In this document: positions 1 through 8,814 of the stretch, piece by piece
How positions within the stretch are numbered: position 1 is the first letter of the stretch
How the letters are laid out: each line of letters starts with the position of its first letter
Assembly (NCBI RefSeq): GCF_002795245.1
Contig: NZ_PGVG01000005.1
Coordinates: 62,001 to 126,000, forward strand
Length of the DNA: 64,000 bases
Direction: 5' to 3'
DNA from: Bradyrhizobium forestalis
GTDB lineage: Bacteria > Pseudomonadota > Alphaproteobacteria > Rhizobiales > Xanthobacteraceae
Position numbers and translations under genes: made by a program
The notes under the pieces: model-generated
Database searches by the model: none
Told to the model about the DNA's origin: nothing
The model's input: the letters and a program-made list of their open reading frames with translations, nothing else

Positions 1-1
1 C

Positions 2-910
2 ATCCTGAACCTGGTCGGTGACCGCACCAGGATCGCGCGCTTCCAGCGCAGCCAGTTCATGCAGCTGGCGCGCTACGGCCTGCCGCTGACCTTGGCAGGA
101 TTGTCCGTTGCGGTCTATTCGGCCTGCGACCGGCTCATTGTCGCCTATTTGCTCGGCAAGGATGCCGCCGGCATCTTCGGCGTTGCCGCCGATCTGCCGC
201 GCCAGTTCATGGTGATGATCGCATCCAGCGTTGCCGCGGCAACCGTGCCGCTGGTGTTCCGGTCGTTGTCCGAGAACAGCAGCGAGACGACGCGGGAGCG
301 GCTGACCGAAAGTCTCGAGCTGCTGCTGGTCGTCGTGGCACCCGTTGCGGTGTGGCTCGCGCTTGCGGCGGACCAGGTCGCCGGCACGCTGGTCGGCATC
401 GACTTCCGCGCCGGTGTCTCGGCGCTGCTGCCGACCCTGGTGCTCGCCCGCTTCTTCGGTATCGCCAATCAGTTCTACGTGCAGATCAGCTTCCAGCTCG
501 CCGAGCGGCCCTTCATGCTGGCGGCGCAATCCTTTCTCACGCTGGTGATCAGCGTGATCCTGATGTTCGCGCTGATTGGCGGCTACGGCCTTTACGGCGC
601 GGCGCTGGCGACGCTGGCGACCGAGGCGATCGGCTTCCTCGTCGCCGTCGTCCTGATGTATCGGGCTCACCCGGTCCCGTTCGAGCTCAATCGTGTCGGC
701 GGCGTTGCCGCCTCCGCAGCCGTGATGGCGGCCGCGATTCTGGTTGCGCGATCGCAAGCGGGCGGCACTGGCTTCGTGTCGCTCGTCATCGTCAGCCTCG
801 CCGGCGGCCTTGCCTATGCAGCTGCGGCCTGGCTGCTGAATGTTGCGAACGTGCGAACGTTGTCGCTGCGATTTCTGCGCACGTTCAACCGCAAGGCGCT
901 GGGCGTTTAG
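2..910 (+). CDS. Polysaccharide flippase-like membrane protein (5' truncated by window)
   Basis: The reading frame is open from base 2 with no start codon, so the gene begins upstream of the window; 302 residues are visible, ending in a TAG. The product is almost entirely hydrophobic helices separated by short polar loops, and segments such as YSACDRLIVAYLLG followed by GIFGVAADLPRQ match the Wzx/MATE-like polysaccharide exporters (MOP superfamily), which flip lipid-linked sugar units across the inner membrane. The visible part corresponds to the C-terminal half of such proteins (usual length 420-500). No sugar transferase is visible downstream, so the polysaccharide cannot be named. Family assignment is by sequence character only. 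Confidence 0.75.
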   Translation: MLNLVGDRTRIARFQRSQFMQLARYGLPLTLAGLSVAVYSACDRLIVAYLLGKDAAGIFGVAADLPRQFMVMIASSVAAATVPLVFRSLSENSSETTRERLTESLELLLVVVAPVAVWLALAADQVAGTLVGIDFRAGVSALLPTLVLARFFGIANQFYVQISFQLAERPFMLAAQSFLTLVISVILMFALIGGYGLYGAALATLATEAIGFLVAVVLMYRAHPVPFELNRVGGVAASAAVMAAAILVARSQAGGTGFVSLVIVSLAGGLAYAAAAWLLNVANVRTLSLRFLRTFNRKALGV

Positions 911-1178
911 TTGCGCGCCGGTGGGGCGTCGCCGTCGCGACGCATCCCCCGGGCAGCTAACCGGACATTCTGCCGCACTGTTCGGGGCCAGCTTCGGGCC
1001 AGCCTCGCCTGAAGGCCGCCTTTCGCGGGCGCGAACCGTCGTATATGAAAGATTTGTCGCCGGAATGTGCCGAATCTCGCCACAGACGGAACGTAAGGCG
1101 GCTGCGATTTCTTAATGTAATGATTCCAATCTGGCGCGTGACCGGCACAGTCGGACTGGCATTTCGACCGAGGATGGC

Positions 1179-2735
1179 ATGAAAAACCGACTGACGACGG
1201 CGCAATCCACCGTGGCGATGCGGCGTTGGGGGCCTCCCGGAATTGTGGCGCTGGCGGCGATGGTCGCATTGACGGCGGCGGGCCCGGCGACCGCCGCCAA
1301 GCAGCCGCGCCAGGTGACTGAAGCGGTGGCGCCGCGTGTGGCCGGCGAGCCGATCATGGCGATCGTGTCGATCAAGAGCCAGCAGGTCACTTTCTACGAT
1401 GCCGAGGGCTGGATCCTGCGCGCGCCGGTATCGACCGGGACCACGGGACGCGAGACGCCGGCCGGCGTGTTCGCCATCATCGAGAAGGACAGGGAGCATC
1501 GCTCGACCATGTATGACGATGCCTGGATGCCGCACATGCAGCGCATCACCTGGAACGGTATCGCGCTGCATGGCGGACCGCTGCCCGGCTATGCCGCCTC
1601 GCACGGCTGCGTGCGCATGCCGTTCGGCTTTGCGGAGAACCTGTTCGACAAGACCTATATCGGGATGCGGGTGATCATCTCGCCGTATGACTCGGTCCCG
1701 ACCGACTTCTCTCACCCCTCGCTGTTCGTGCCGAAGCCAGAGGCCATCGCGGCAGCGCCCAGCCGGGCCGACAAGCTCTCCGTCGAGGCCGAGGAGGCCA
1801 CGAGGGCTGCCGACGAGGCCAAGAAGGCGGCTTCCGTCGCTGCGAAAGAAGCTGCCTCGCTCCCCGCCGCGCTGCGCAAGCTGGAGCAGCAGAAGGCCCG
1901 CGCGGATGCCGAGCTCACCTTCGCCGACAAGACGCTCGCGAACGCCAAGACCGATCAGGCCCGCGCCAAGGCCGAGGAGTTGAAGCAGAAGGCGGCAGCC
2001 AAGGCTGCCGATGCAGCGACGCAGCTCGACGCCGCCAAGGCCGCCGCGCAGCCGAAGCGCGATGCGGCGGTCGCCACGAAGGAAGGCGCGAAGGCGGCCG
2101 CGGCCAGGAAAGCCGACGCCGTCAAGGCGGCGACCGATGCAAAGCTCGCGGGCGAGCCGGTCTCGGTTTACATCAGCCGTGCGACGCAGAAGCTTTACGT
2201 GCGGCGGAACACGCACAAGCCGGCGCCCGACGGCGGCGGCGAGGTGTTCGACACCAGCATCGAGGTTCCCGTCACGATCCGCAATCCCGACCAGCCGCTC
2301 GGCACGCATATCTTCACGGCGATGGCGAAGACCGATACGGGCCTGCGCTGGAGCGTTGTCACGATCGCCAGCGGCGACGAGGCGCGCAATGCGCTCGACC
2401 GCATCACCATCCCGCAGGACGTGTGGGATCGCATCGGGCCGACCGCGTTGCCGCGCTCCTCGATCATCATCTCGGATGAGCCGCTGAGCAGCGAGACCAA
2501 TTACCGGACCGAGTTCGTGGCGGTGCTGAGCAACGAGCCGCAGGGCGGCTTCATCACGCGCAAGCCGACCGCGCCTGCGATGATCGCGAGCGACGACGGC
2601 TGGGACAACGGCGGCAACGGTTTCGGCTTCTTCTTCCAGCAGCGCGATCCCTACGTGCAGCCGTCCAATCCGCGCCGGCGCAGCCAGTATCAGTATTATC
2701 AGCCGGCGCAGCCGATGCAGCGGGGCTTTTGGTAA
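1179..2735 (+). CDS. Exported L,D-transpeptidase (YkuD) with coiled-coil and degenerate second domain
   Basis: The 518-residue protein has a long signal peptide (about residues 1-40, ending ATAA). A YkuD catalytic domain follows, with His131 and the SHGCVRM motif whose nucleophile is Cys144. YkuD enzymes make 3-3 cross-links in peptidoglycan or attach proteins to it in the periplasm. Residues about 190-320 are Ala/Lys/Glu-rich and predicted coiled coil. Residues about 325-440 again resemble a YkuD fold (EPVSVYISRATQKLYVRR) but lack the SHGC motif, so this looks like a non-catalytic copy. The tail is Tyr/Gln rich. It is monocistronic. The start was chosen for the immediate signal peptide. In rhizobia such long forms are common; the substrate is unknown. 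Confidence 0.85.
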   Translation: MKNRLTTAQSTVAMRRWGPPGIVALAAMVALTAAGPATAAKQPRQVTEAVAPRVAGEPIMAIVSIKSQQVTFYDAEGWILRAPVSTGTTGRETPAGVFAIIEKDREHRSTMYDDAWMPHMQRITWNGIALHGGPLPGYAASHGCVRMPFGFAENLFDKTYIGMRVIISPYDSVPTDFSHPSLFVPKPEAIAAAPSRADKLSVEAEEATRAADEAKKAASVAAKEAASLPAALRKLEQQKARADAELTFADKTLANAKTDQARAKAEELKQKAAAKAADAATQLDAAKAAAQPKRDAAVATKEGAKAAAARKADAVKAATDAKLAGEPVSVYISRATQKLYVRRNTHKPAPDGGGEVFDTSIEVPVTIRNPDQPLGTHIFTAMAKTDTGLRWSVVTIASGDEARNALDRITIPQDVWDRIGPTALPRSSIIISDEPLSSETNYRTEFVAVLSNEPQGGFITRKPTAPAMIASDDGWDNGGNGFGFFFQQRDPYVQPSNPRRRSQYQYYQPAQPMQRGFW

Positions 2736-2762
2736 GCGTGCTGCGTCGCCGCGCGTTGCAAG

Positions 2763-3575
2763 CTACGCGCGCGCCTCGACCACGATCGCCTGGATCTTGC
2801 CTTCGACCGGTCCGGACCCATGGCGCCTCCGGATCGCCTCGGCAACGATATCGGTTGCAGCCTGAAGCTTGCTGGCATCCCTTGCCTCGATCTCGCTGCG
2901 CAGCGGCGTGCCCTGGCAGAGCGCGATGGCGACATGTTCGGCCGACGGCGCGCGGCTGATTTCAGATCGCGTTTCGATCGAGATGTCGCGGAAGCCCGCT
3001 CGTTCGAGGTCGCCTCTGATGACGGCCTTGTCGTGATAGCCGTGCGGCGTCCGGATCATGAAACGCGGCGGATCGTCTGGAAACAGCTCTTCGAGCGCGA
3101 CCGTGGCTTCCTGCGTCAGCACATTGTCCTCGATGCGATCCCAGACGTTGAAGACGAACGTGCCGTCCGGCTTCAGGACCCGCTTCACCTCCCCATAAGC
3201 CTTGATCCGGTCCGGAAAGAACATCGCGCCGAACTGGCAGCAGGCCACGTCGAACCCGGCGTCATCGAAGGGCAGGGCCATTCCGTCAGCCTGGCGCCAG
3301 GTGATGCGATCGTCACCCGCCTGGCGCTGCGCGGCAACCGCGAGCATCGGTTCGTTCAGATCGGTCGCGACGTAGCGGATGCCGGGCGGCAGCGCTGCCG
3401 CGACGGCGCGCGTCACCGCGCCGGTGCCTGCCGCGATCTCCAGCAGCACGGAGGGAGAGCGCGCGGCGACGCGTCTTGCGATGTCGTCGGCGTAGACGGC
3501 GAAGATCATCGGGACGAGATATTCGTCGTAGAGTTTTGGGATCGAGCCGGCGAAAACCTTGTCAGTGTCGGACAT
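2763..3575 (-). CDS. Class I SAM-dependent methyltransferase
   Basis: A 270-residue soluble protein with a Rossmann-type methyltransferase fold. Motif I is LLEIAAGTGAVTRA (about residues 44-57), the acidic residue ending strand 2 is in VATDLNEPML, and the strand-4 region reads FDVACCQFGAMFFPD. This layout is that of the UbiE/Methyltransf_11 group that methylates small molecules. Nothing in the neighbourhood names the acceptor. It lies downstream of the bufferin operon on the same strand but is separated from it by 229 bases containing a hairpin-forming repeat, so it is probably transcribed separately. A polar lead sequence follows the chosen ATG with no signal peptide. Confidence 0.8.
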   Translation of the reverse strand: MSDTDKVFAGSIPKLYDEYLVPMIFAVYADDIARRVAARSPSVLLEIAAGTGAVTRAVAAALPPGIRYVATDLNEPMLAVAAQRQAGDDRITWRQADGMALPFDDAGFDVACCQFGAMFFPDRIKAYGEVKRVLKPDGTFVFNVWDRIEDNVLTQEATVALEELFPDDPPRFMIRTPHGYHDKAVIRGDLERAGFRDISIETRSEISRAPSAEHVAIALCQGTPLRSEIEARDASKLQAATDIVAEAIRRRHGSGPVEGKIQAIVVEARA

Positions 3576-3732
3576 GCTTGCCTCGCTGAAGGTTCGGACG
3601 TGAGGCTCACCCTACCACGGATCACCGATTTTTCGCGTCCGAAAGCGTCTACGTCACCGCGCAGACGCCTGGGGCGGATAGCGGTCTGAGCGGGATATAA
3701 GAGGCCTAACGGCGTCAGCCACACGCACTGAC

Positions 3733-3773
3733 GTCATCCTTCGAGGCGCGCAAGGGCGCGCACCCAGGATGAC
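3733..3773. repeat. Palindromic repeat between bufferin operon and methyltransferase gene
   Basis: The outer arms GTCATCCT (3733-3740) and AGGATGAC (3766-3773) are perfectly complementary and enclose a second inverted pair, GCGCGC-AAGG-GCGCGC. The hairpin lies just past the bufD stop on the minus strand, so it may end bufABCD transcripts. A related sequence sits near 12263-12318, which suggests a dispersed intergenic palindrome family of Bradyrhizobium type. Confidence 0.6.
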
Positions 3774-3804
3774 GGAGTGCTTGTGGATACAAATAATCGC
3801 GTGC

Positions 3805-4314
3805 CTATCGCGCATGCGACCGCGCGCGACAGATGAGATGGTCGAGCGAGATGAGCCCCGGTCCGTAAGCCATGAGGGCAAGCGCCATCGCCGCCCAGGT
3901 GAGGTGAATCGGCCAGCCGTCGGGCACCGTGAGCTCGACGATGACGGTCATGAACAGCAGGCCGAGCGCCGCAAACCGCGTGCCCAGTCCCAGCACCAGC
4001 AGGATCGGGAACATGATCTCGCCCGAGCCCGACAGGAAGGCCATCACCGTCGGTGCCGGAAAGTGATAGGGCCCGCCCGGCAGATGCAGCATGAACTCGT
4101 CGCTGAACAGCGTCACCGCCGTGTCGTTGAGCTGGAGGAAGCCGCCCCATTTGAGCATGCCCGAGCGCCAGAACGGCACGGCCAGCGCGAGGCGCAGCAC
4201 GAGCTGGACGAGCGACGGCGTCGCGAGCGTCTGCACCAGATGATTGGCCCTGTCGAGAAGCGCGCCGGGCGACGGAAGGCCGCTGCCGGTGCTGATATGT
4301 TGGTCCGTGATCAT
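3805..4314 (-). CDS. bufD: DoxX-family membrane protein, bufferin operon (BufD)
   Basis: A 169-residue protein with about four transmembrane helices and the DoxX signature region LRLALAVPFWRSGMLKWGG near residues 40-58. DoxX proteins of bufferin operons are inner-membrane partners of unknown redox role, thought to support maturation or export of the peptide. The start is the ATG at 4312-4314, which overlaps the TGA of the upstream bufC gene (ATGA), a sign of translational coupling. A longer in-frame extension to 4617 exists, but it runs antisense-like through bufC and was rejected. It is the last gene of the operon, followed by a hairpin repeat. Confidence 0.85.
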   Translation of the reverse strand: MITDQHISTGSGLPSPGALLDRANHLVQTLATPSLVQLVLRLALAVPFWRSGMLKWGGFLQLNDTAVTLFSDEFMLHLPGGPYHFPAPTVMAFLSGSGEIMFPILLVLGLGTRFAALGLLFMTVIVELTVPDGWPIHLTWAAMALALMAYGPGLISLDHLICRARSHAR

Positions 4315-5093
4315 GATGGGTCTCCGCAAGAGAGCGAGGTGAAGGTGCCGGCTTCGATCAGCCCGGCGATGTTCGCGGCGATGTCGAACTCGCTCGCAGC
4401 CTCCAGCGCCGACGCCGCGGCTTCGCCGAGTGGCCGCCCCGACATCAGGCCGTCCGCGAACACCGCGCCGCCGGGCGGAAGGCGGCGCACGGTGACGTCG
4501 AATTCGCCTCGCGTGATCAGGGCATCCTCCGGCGTGGAGGCATCGATCCGCATGACCGGTGCCTCGTCGCGGTTGGCTGCAAAGATCGTCACGGCGGCGT
4601 AGTCCGAACGCAGGCATCGCGCGGCCGGGTGCGGAATGAACACCAGATCGGCCAAACGGTCGGGTCTCACCGCCGAGAGCCGGGCCGGCGACAGCGGCAC
4701 GGCGTCGGCGGCGTGATAGGCATCGAGCCAGGCCCGCTCGATCCGCGCGACGTCGGCGAGCCAGGGCATGGCCTGCGCATGCTCATACTGCGCGATGAAC
4801 TCCGGGAAATCGCGGCCGTATTCGAACAGCAGCGGCGATGTCGGCGGATTGCTGCGCACATGGAAGCGCGCCATGGCGCGGAAGAAGTCGGTGCCGGTGA
4901 TGCGCTGCACCGCCGGATAGATCGCGGCCAGCGCATCGATCAGGCTGACCGTGACGTTGTTGCGGTAGACGTCGTAGCGCCGGTTGGCGGCCTTGCCGTT
5001 CGGGCCGGTCACGACCTCGGGCGTGCTGCGCGCCGGGTCCAGCAGCGCCGGCGCGAACGACGCGGCGAAAGACAAGCCGGCTTCAGGCAGCAT
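4311..5093 (-). CDS. bufC: DUF2063 RiPP maturation partner protein, bufferin operon (BufC)
   Basis: A 260-residue protein with the N-terminal DUF2063 region (HvfC/BufC family), with the conserved RRYDVYRNNVTVSLIDALAA and YPAVQRITG segments at about residues 38-70. Members are partner proteins of DUF692/MNIO enzymes in RiPP biosynthesis and probably present the precursor to the enzyme. The older label is putative DNA-binding domain. Its start overlaps the end of bufB by 11 bases and its end overlaps bufD by 4, giving a tight four-gene operon. Functional naming rests on family and operon context. Confidence 0.85.
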   Translation of the reverse strand: MLPEAGLSFAASFAPALLDPARSTPEVVTGPNGKAANRRYDVYRNNVTVSLIDALAAIYPAVQRITGTDFFRAMARFHVRSNPPTSPLLFEYGRDFPEFIAQYEHAQAMPWLADVARIERAWLDAYHAADAVPLSPARLSAVRPDRLADLVFIPHPAARCLRSDYAAVTIFAANRDEAPVMRIDASTPEDALITRGEFDVTVRRLPPGGAVFADGLMSGRPLGEAAASALEAASEFDIAANIAGLIEAGTFTSLSCGDPS

Positions 5094-6000
5094 GACGGTC
5101 TCCTGCCATTGCTGTGGACTGATGGCGGTCGAGGATCGCCTGTGCGGCAGCGGCCTCCGCTTGCAGCACCGGCCAGTCCGGAATCTTGCTGTCCCATTCG
5201 TTCAGCGTCGGGACGGCGCTGCGGCGCCGGATCACGATCTCGTAGAGCTTCCAGACGGCGTCGGCGACCGGGCCGTCATGGCTGTCGATCAGGAGCAGGT
5301 CGCCTTCGTCATCAGTCTGCTCGGCATGGCCCGCGAGATGAATTTCCCCGACGCGCGACAACGGGAAGTCCGCGAGGTAGTCGAGCGCCGAGAATCCGTG
5401 ATTGATTGCGGATACGAACACGTTGTTGACGTCGAGCAGCAGCCCGCAGCCGGTGCGCTCCGCAATGGCGCGGATGAACTCGGTCTCGCGCATCGACGAT
5501 TCGCGGAAGGCGACATAGGTCGACGGGTTTTCCAGGAGCAGCGGACGGCGGATCGCCTCCTGCACCTGGTCGATGTGATCGCAGACGCAAGCCAGCGTCG
5601 CTTCGGTATAGGGCAGGGGCAACAGATCGTTGAAGAAGCTGGTCTCATGCGTCGACCAGGCCAGATGTTCAGAGACCAGCGCCGGCTGATAGCGCGCGAC
5701 GAGGCTGCGGAAGCGCGCCAGGTGCGCCTTGTCGAGCGGCCGGGGGCCGCCGATCGACATGCAGACGCCGTGCAGCGAAAGCGGATGATCGCGGCGGATC
5801 GTCTCCAGCGCACGATGCGGCGGGCCGCCTGCGCCCATGTAGTTCTCGGCGTGGACTTCGAAGAAGCCACGCCGAGGTCCGGCCTCGAGGATATCAGGGA
5901 GGTGCTCGGGCTTGAAGCTCGTCCCGGCAACGCCGCCGATGGGCGTTGCGAAACGGAGCGGCATGGCTGCTGGTGGGACCTGCTTGATCACCGTGCTCAT
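5083..6000 (-). CDS. bufB: DUF692 multinuclear non-heme iron oxidative enzyme (MNIO), bufferin-modifying BufB
   Basis: A 305-residue TIM-barrel protein of the DUF692/UPF0276 family. Metal-ligand and family motifs are present in order: EVHAENY (residues 48-54), SEHLAWS, LLENPSTY, LLLDVNNVFVS, EIHLAGHA and LIDSHDGPV. MNIO enzymes hold two or three iron ions and oxidise cysteines of RiPP precursors; in bufferins they convert cysteines to thiooxazole-type heterocycles that bind copper. The ATG at 5998-6000 is preferred over an upstream in-frame start because the leading 42 residues of the longer frame overlap the end of bufA and are not family-like. The gap to bufA is 43 bases, and bufB overlaps bufC. 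Confidence 0.9.
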   Translation of the reverse strand: MSTVIKQVPPAAMPLRFATPIGGVAGTSFKPEHLPDILEAGPRRGFFEVHAENYMGAGGPPHRALETIRRDHPLSLHGVCMSIGGPRPLDKAHLARFRSLVARYQPALVSEHLAWSTHETSFFNDLLPLPYTEATLACVCDHIDQVQEAIRRPLLLENPSTYVAFRESSMRETEFIRAIAERTGCGLLLDVNNVFVSAINHGFSALDYLADFPLSRVGEIHLAGHAEQTDDEGDLLLIDSHDGPVADAVWKLYEIVIRRRSAVPTLNEWDSKIPDWPVLQAEAAAAQAILDRHQSTAMAGDRHAA

Positions 6001-6043
6001 CGTGCGGCTCCGTTCGTGCTTAATGGCGCTGTGGCACCGGCCG

Positions 6044-6349
6044 TCAGACTGGCTTGAGCGAGCCCTTCTTGCCGCCCGGCAGCTCGATGCTGGTGCAGGT
6101 GCCGCCCTGCACGAATTTCCAGGCATTGCCTTGGAAGTCGACGGTCGAGGTGCCCTGGCAGGTCGTGCCGGGTCCCGCCGCGCAATCGTTCTGGCCTTTC
6201 AACGCGACGCCGAAGCACTTCTCTTTCTTGGCGGCGACGGCGGCATCGGCTTCGGCCTTGGTCAGGGGGCCGGCGGAGGCAAGGGTCGCGAGCGCAGTCG
6301 ACACCGCACCGGCGAGGACGAGGGAGGTGACGGCATGTTTGGCAGACAT
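6044..6349 (-). CDS. bufA: DUF2282 bufferin precursor peptide (BufA)
   Basis: A 101-residue exported protein with a clear signal peptide (residues 1-26, cleavage after ASA). The mature part carries exactly four cysteines at 45, 56, 64 and 85, in the contexts EKCFG, QNDCA, TTCQGTS and GGTCTS. This matches the DUF2282 family, the type 1 bufferin RiPP precursors. Bufferins are periplasmic peptides whose cysteines are modified by the MNIO enzyme and chelate copper, protecting against excess metal. The start has an AGGAGA ribosome site 6 bases upstream. It is the first gene of bufABCD and lies 50-odd bases after an ECF-type promoter (6406-6431). Confidence 0.9.
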   Translation of the reverse strand: MSAKHAVTSLVLAGAVSTALATLASAGPLTKAEADAAVAAKKEKCFGVALKGQNDCAAGPGTTCQGTSTVDFQGNAWKFVQGGTCTSIELPGGKKGSLKPV

Positions 6350-6405
6350 CGAGGTTCTCCTGTTCGAGATGGCATCGCCCGGCAGGGGATGCGCGCATGA
6401 TCTCC

Positions 6406-6431
6406 TTCGTTCCGCGCGCCGCCCGCGTTAC
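6406..6431 (-). promoter_or_regulatory. SigF-like ECF sigma promoter of the bufferin operon
   Basis: On the minus strand GTAACG (6426-6431) is followed after exactly 16 bases by CGAA (6406-6409). This is one base off the GTAACC-N16-CGAA promoter described for the Caulobacter ECF factor SigF, which controls bufferin operons there. Transcription would start near 6398, about 50 bases before the bufA ATG. The sigma gene is not in the window. Function is inferred from the motif and its position. Confidence 0.65.
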
Positions 6432-6616
6432 CGGCAGGCTGCTCACGAATCCGTGAGACCGATTGGATGGGGCGCACGGGCGGTGCGCTTGGGCGGGGAT
6501 TAGCGGGCAAGCGGCGGCGCAAAGCCAATGCCCAGGTTCTATCGAGACGTTAGCCTCCGGGCATTGGCGACCGGCGCCCGCTCCTGCCAGACGTAACGAA
6601 CGAGCGCCGGCGGCGT

Positions 6617-8752
6617 ATGGCAATATCAGTGGCTCGCAACGAGGCGCAGGCGAAGACAGCGATGAAGGTCGATCCCGGACGACGGCTTCATGCGATCGCA
6701 GGGCTGACGGTCAGCATCCGCCTTGCGGTATCCGCGCTGGTGCTGGCTGCGATCCTGCTGACCGCGGCGCTCTCCAGCCTGCTCTGGTGGCGCACGGCGG
6801 AGGCGACCAGCCGGCAGCTCGCCTCGACTATCAACGAGCAGATCGTGGCGGCGGTGCGCAAGGAGGTCTCGGCCATCGTCGACGAGGCGCGCGCCGCCCA
6901 CACCGCGATCCGCACGCTGTTCCTCCAGAACGTGCTCGACACCCGCGAGGCCGACAAGCGCGAGTTCGTGTTTCTCTCGCAATTGCAGTCGCAGGCGACG
7001 ATTTCCTGGGTCGCGTTCGGCTGGCCCGACGGCTCCTTCTTCGCCGCGCACAAGCTCGGCGATCGGCGCCTGGAAATGATGGAGATCTCGCTCACGGATC
7101 ACCAAGGCCAGCGCCGCGTCGACGAATATGACGTGGTGCCCGGCGACATCGAGTTCGCCAACCGCCGCTTCGAGCCGACCTCATTCCATGTCGCCGATCA
7201 GGCCTGGTTCAAGGCCGGGCTCGGCGCAGACGACCCGCAATGGTTCAGGGTGTCGGACCATGCGACCGGCGAGCGGCCGTCGATCGCTTTCGCCGGCCCG
7301 ATCGACGTTTATCAGGAGCGGCAGGGCGTGCTTGCCGTCATCATCGAATACACCAGGCTTGCGCGCTTCATGTCGCAGCTGGAGGTCGGACATACGGGCC
7401 CCGCCTTCATCGTCGACGGCAGCGGCGAGCTCGTCGCGGCGCCGGACAAGGAGGCCGACGAGCTGCACCCTGCGCGCGCCGATATCACGCTTCTCCCACT
7501 GGCGCGCGCAGCGCTCGACAAGGCGGGTGAGGCCGGCCGCAAGGAGGCCTGGCGGACCCGGCTCACCTCGGGCGGCGCGGCCTACGAGGTTGCGCTGACG
7601 CCCTTGCCGTTTCCCGGCTGGTCGCCCGCGACCATCATCCCGGAGGCCGAATTTCTTGGGCCGGTCGAGACGACGTTGCACCGCCTGATCCTCGGCCTTG
7701 CCATTGGCGCCGTGCTCGCGGCGCTGGCCTCGGCGATGCTGGCGCGGTCCGTCATCGCCGCGCCGCTGTCGCGCGTCGTCGGCGAGCTTCGCCATGTCGA
7801 GGCCTTCGCGCTGGAGCAGGTCCGCCGCCATCCGTCGCGGCTCAAGGAGATCGCGAGCTTGTCCAGTGCAATCGCCGAGATGGCGGCCGGCCTCTCCGCC
7901 TTCCGCAAGTTCATTCCGGCGGATCTCGTCCGCGGCCTGCTGCGCCAGGGCGTCGAGGCGCGGCCCGGCGGCAGCGTCCAGGAGCTCAGCGTGATGTTCA
8001 TCGACATCGCCGGCTTCACCGGGTTGTCGGAGCGGCTCGGCGATCGCGTGGTGCCGCTGCTGTCGCGCTATCTCGACCTGACGTCGGAGATCATCGTCGC
8101 CAATGGCGGGACCATCGACAAGTTCATCGGCGATGCCGTGATGGCGTTCTGGGGCGCGCCGCAGCCGCAAGGCGATCACGCCGCGCGATGCTGCCGCGCC
8201 GCGCTCGCCTGCCGCAGGGCGGTCGAGCAGTCGGGCCTCGTCGACGATCTCGGCCAGCCGCTCCAGATCCGCATCGGCATCAATTCCGGCCGCATGCTGG
8301 TCGGCAATATCGGCTCGGAGCTGCGGCTGAACTATACCGTGATCGGCGATGCCGTGAATGTTGCGAGCCGGCTCGAAGGCGCCAACAAATCCTATGGCAC
8401 GCAGATCCTGATCGGCGCGGCGACCGAACGTCTGGCGCGCGGTGCCGTCATCACGCGCGAGGTCGACAGCGTCGCGGTCTACGGGCGGGAGGAGGGGATC
8501 TCCGTTCACGAGCTGATCGGAATGGTGAATGATGACGCAAGTGAAGGCGGATCCTGGATCGCGGACTACGAACGCGGCCTTGGCTCCTATCGCGAGCGGC
8601 GGTTCGCCGATGCGCTCGCCGCTTTCGAGACCGTGTTGAAACGGCGCGGCCACGATCGTCCGGCCGAGCTGATGCGCGACCGCTGCCGGCACCTCGCTGC
8701 AGCCGCGCCCGATGCGGCCTGGCGGCCGGTGGCGGCATTGGCGTCGAAATAG
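6617..8752 (+). CDS. Membrane-bound class III adenylate/guanylate cyclase with periplasmic sensor domain
   Basis: A 711-residue protein with a transmembrane helix at about residues 35-57, a periplasmic Cache-like sensor region to about 345, and a second helix at about 355-378. A linker and a class III cyclase domain (about 455-610) follow. Metal-binding Asp residues lie in MFIDIAGF and FIGDAVMAF, and the base/transition-state region reads NYTVIGDAVNVASRLEG, so the site looks intact. It should make cAMP (or cGMP) in response to an external ligand. The C-terminal tail is a helical TPR-like segment usual for rhizobial cyclases. An ATG at 6662 is an alternative start. It is divergent from the bufferin operon. 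Confidence 0.88.
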   Translation: MAISVARNEAQAKTAMKVDPGRRLHAIAGLTVSIRLAVSALVLAAILLTAALSSLLWWRTAEATSRQLASTINEQIVAAVRKEVSAIVDEARAAHTAIRTLFLQNVLDTREADKREFVFLSQLQSQATISWVAFGWPDGSFFAAHKLGDRRLEMMEISLTDHQGQRRVDEYDVVPGDIEFANRRFEPTSFHVADQAWFKAGLGADDPQWFRVSDHATGERPSIAFAGPIDVYQERQGVLAVIIEYTRLARFMSQLEVGHTGPAFIVDGSGELVAAPDKEADELHPARADITLLPLARAALDKAGEAGRKEAWRTRLTSGGAAYEVALTPLPFPGWSPATIIPEAEFLGPVETTLHRLILGLAIGAVLAALASAMLARSVIAAPLSRVVGELRHVEAFALEQVRRHPSRLKEIASLSSAIAEMAAGLSAFRKFIPADLVRGLLRQGVEARPGGSVQELSVMFIDIAGFTGLSERLGDRVVPLLSRYLDLTSEIIVANGGTIDKFIGDAVMAFWGAPQPQGDHAARCCRAALACRRAVEQSGLVDDLGQPLQIRIGINSGRMLVGNIGSELRLNYTVIGDAVNVASRLEGANKSYGTQILIGAATERLARGAVITREVDSVAVYGREEGISVHELIGMVNDDASEGGSWIADYERGLGSYRERRFADALAAFETVLKRRGHDRPAELMRDRCRHLAAAAPDAAWRPVAALASK

Positions 8753-8814
8753 CGATATCATCCGGGCGACAAACTCGGGTACATACCCCTATCGTTCCCG
8801 GACGATCTCAAGAC

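Noticed and set aside
3805..4617. 270-residue form of the DoxX protein
   Set aside because: The extra 101 N-terminal residues overlap bufC and are not DoxX-like; the ATG at 4314 overlaps the bufC stop as expected for a coupled operon.
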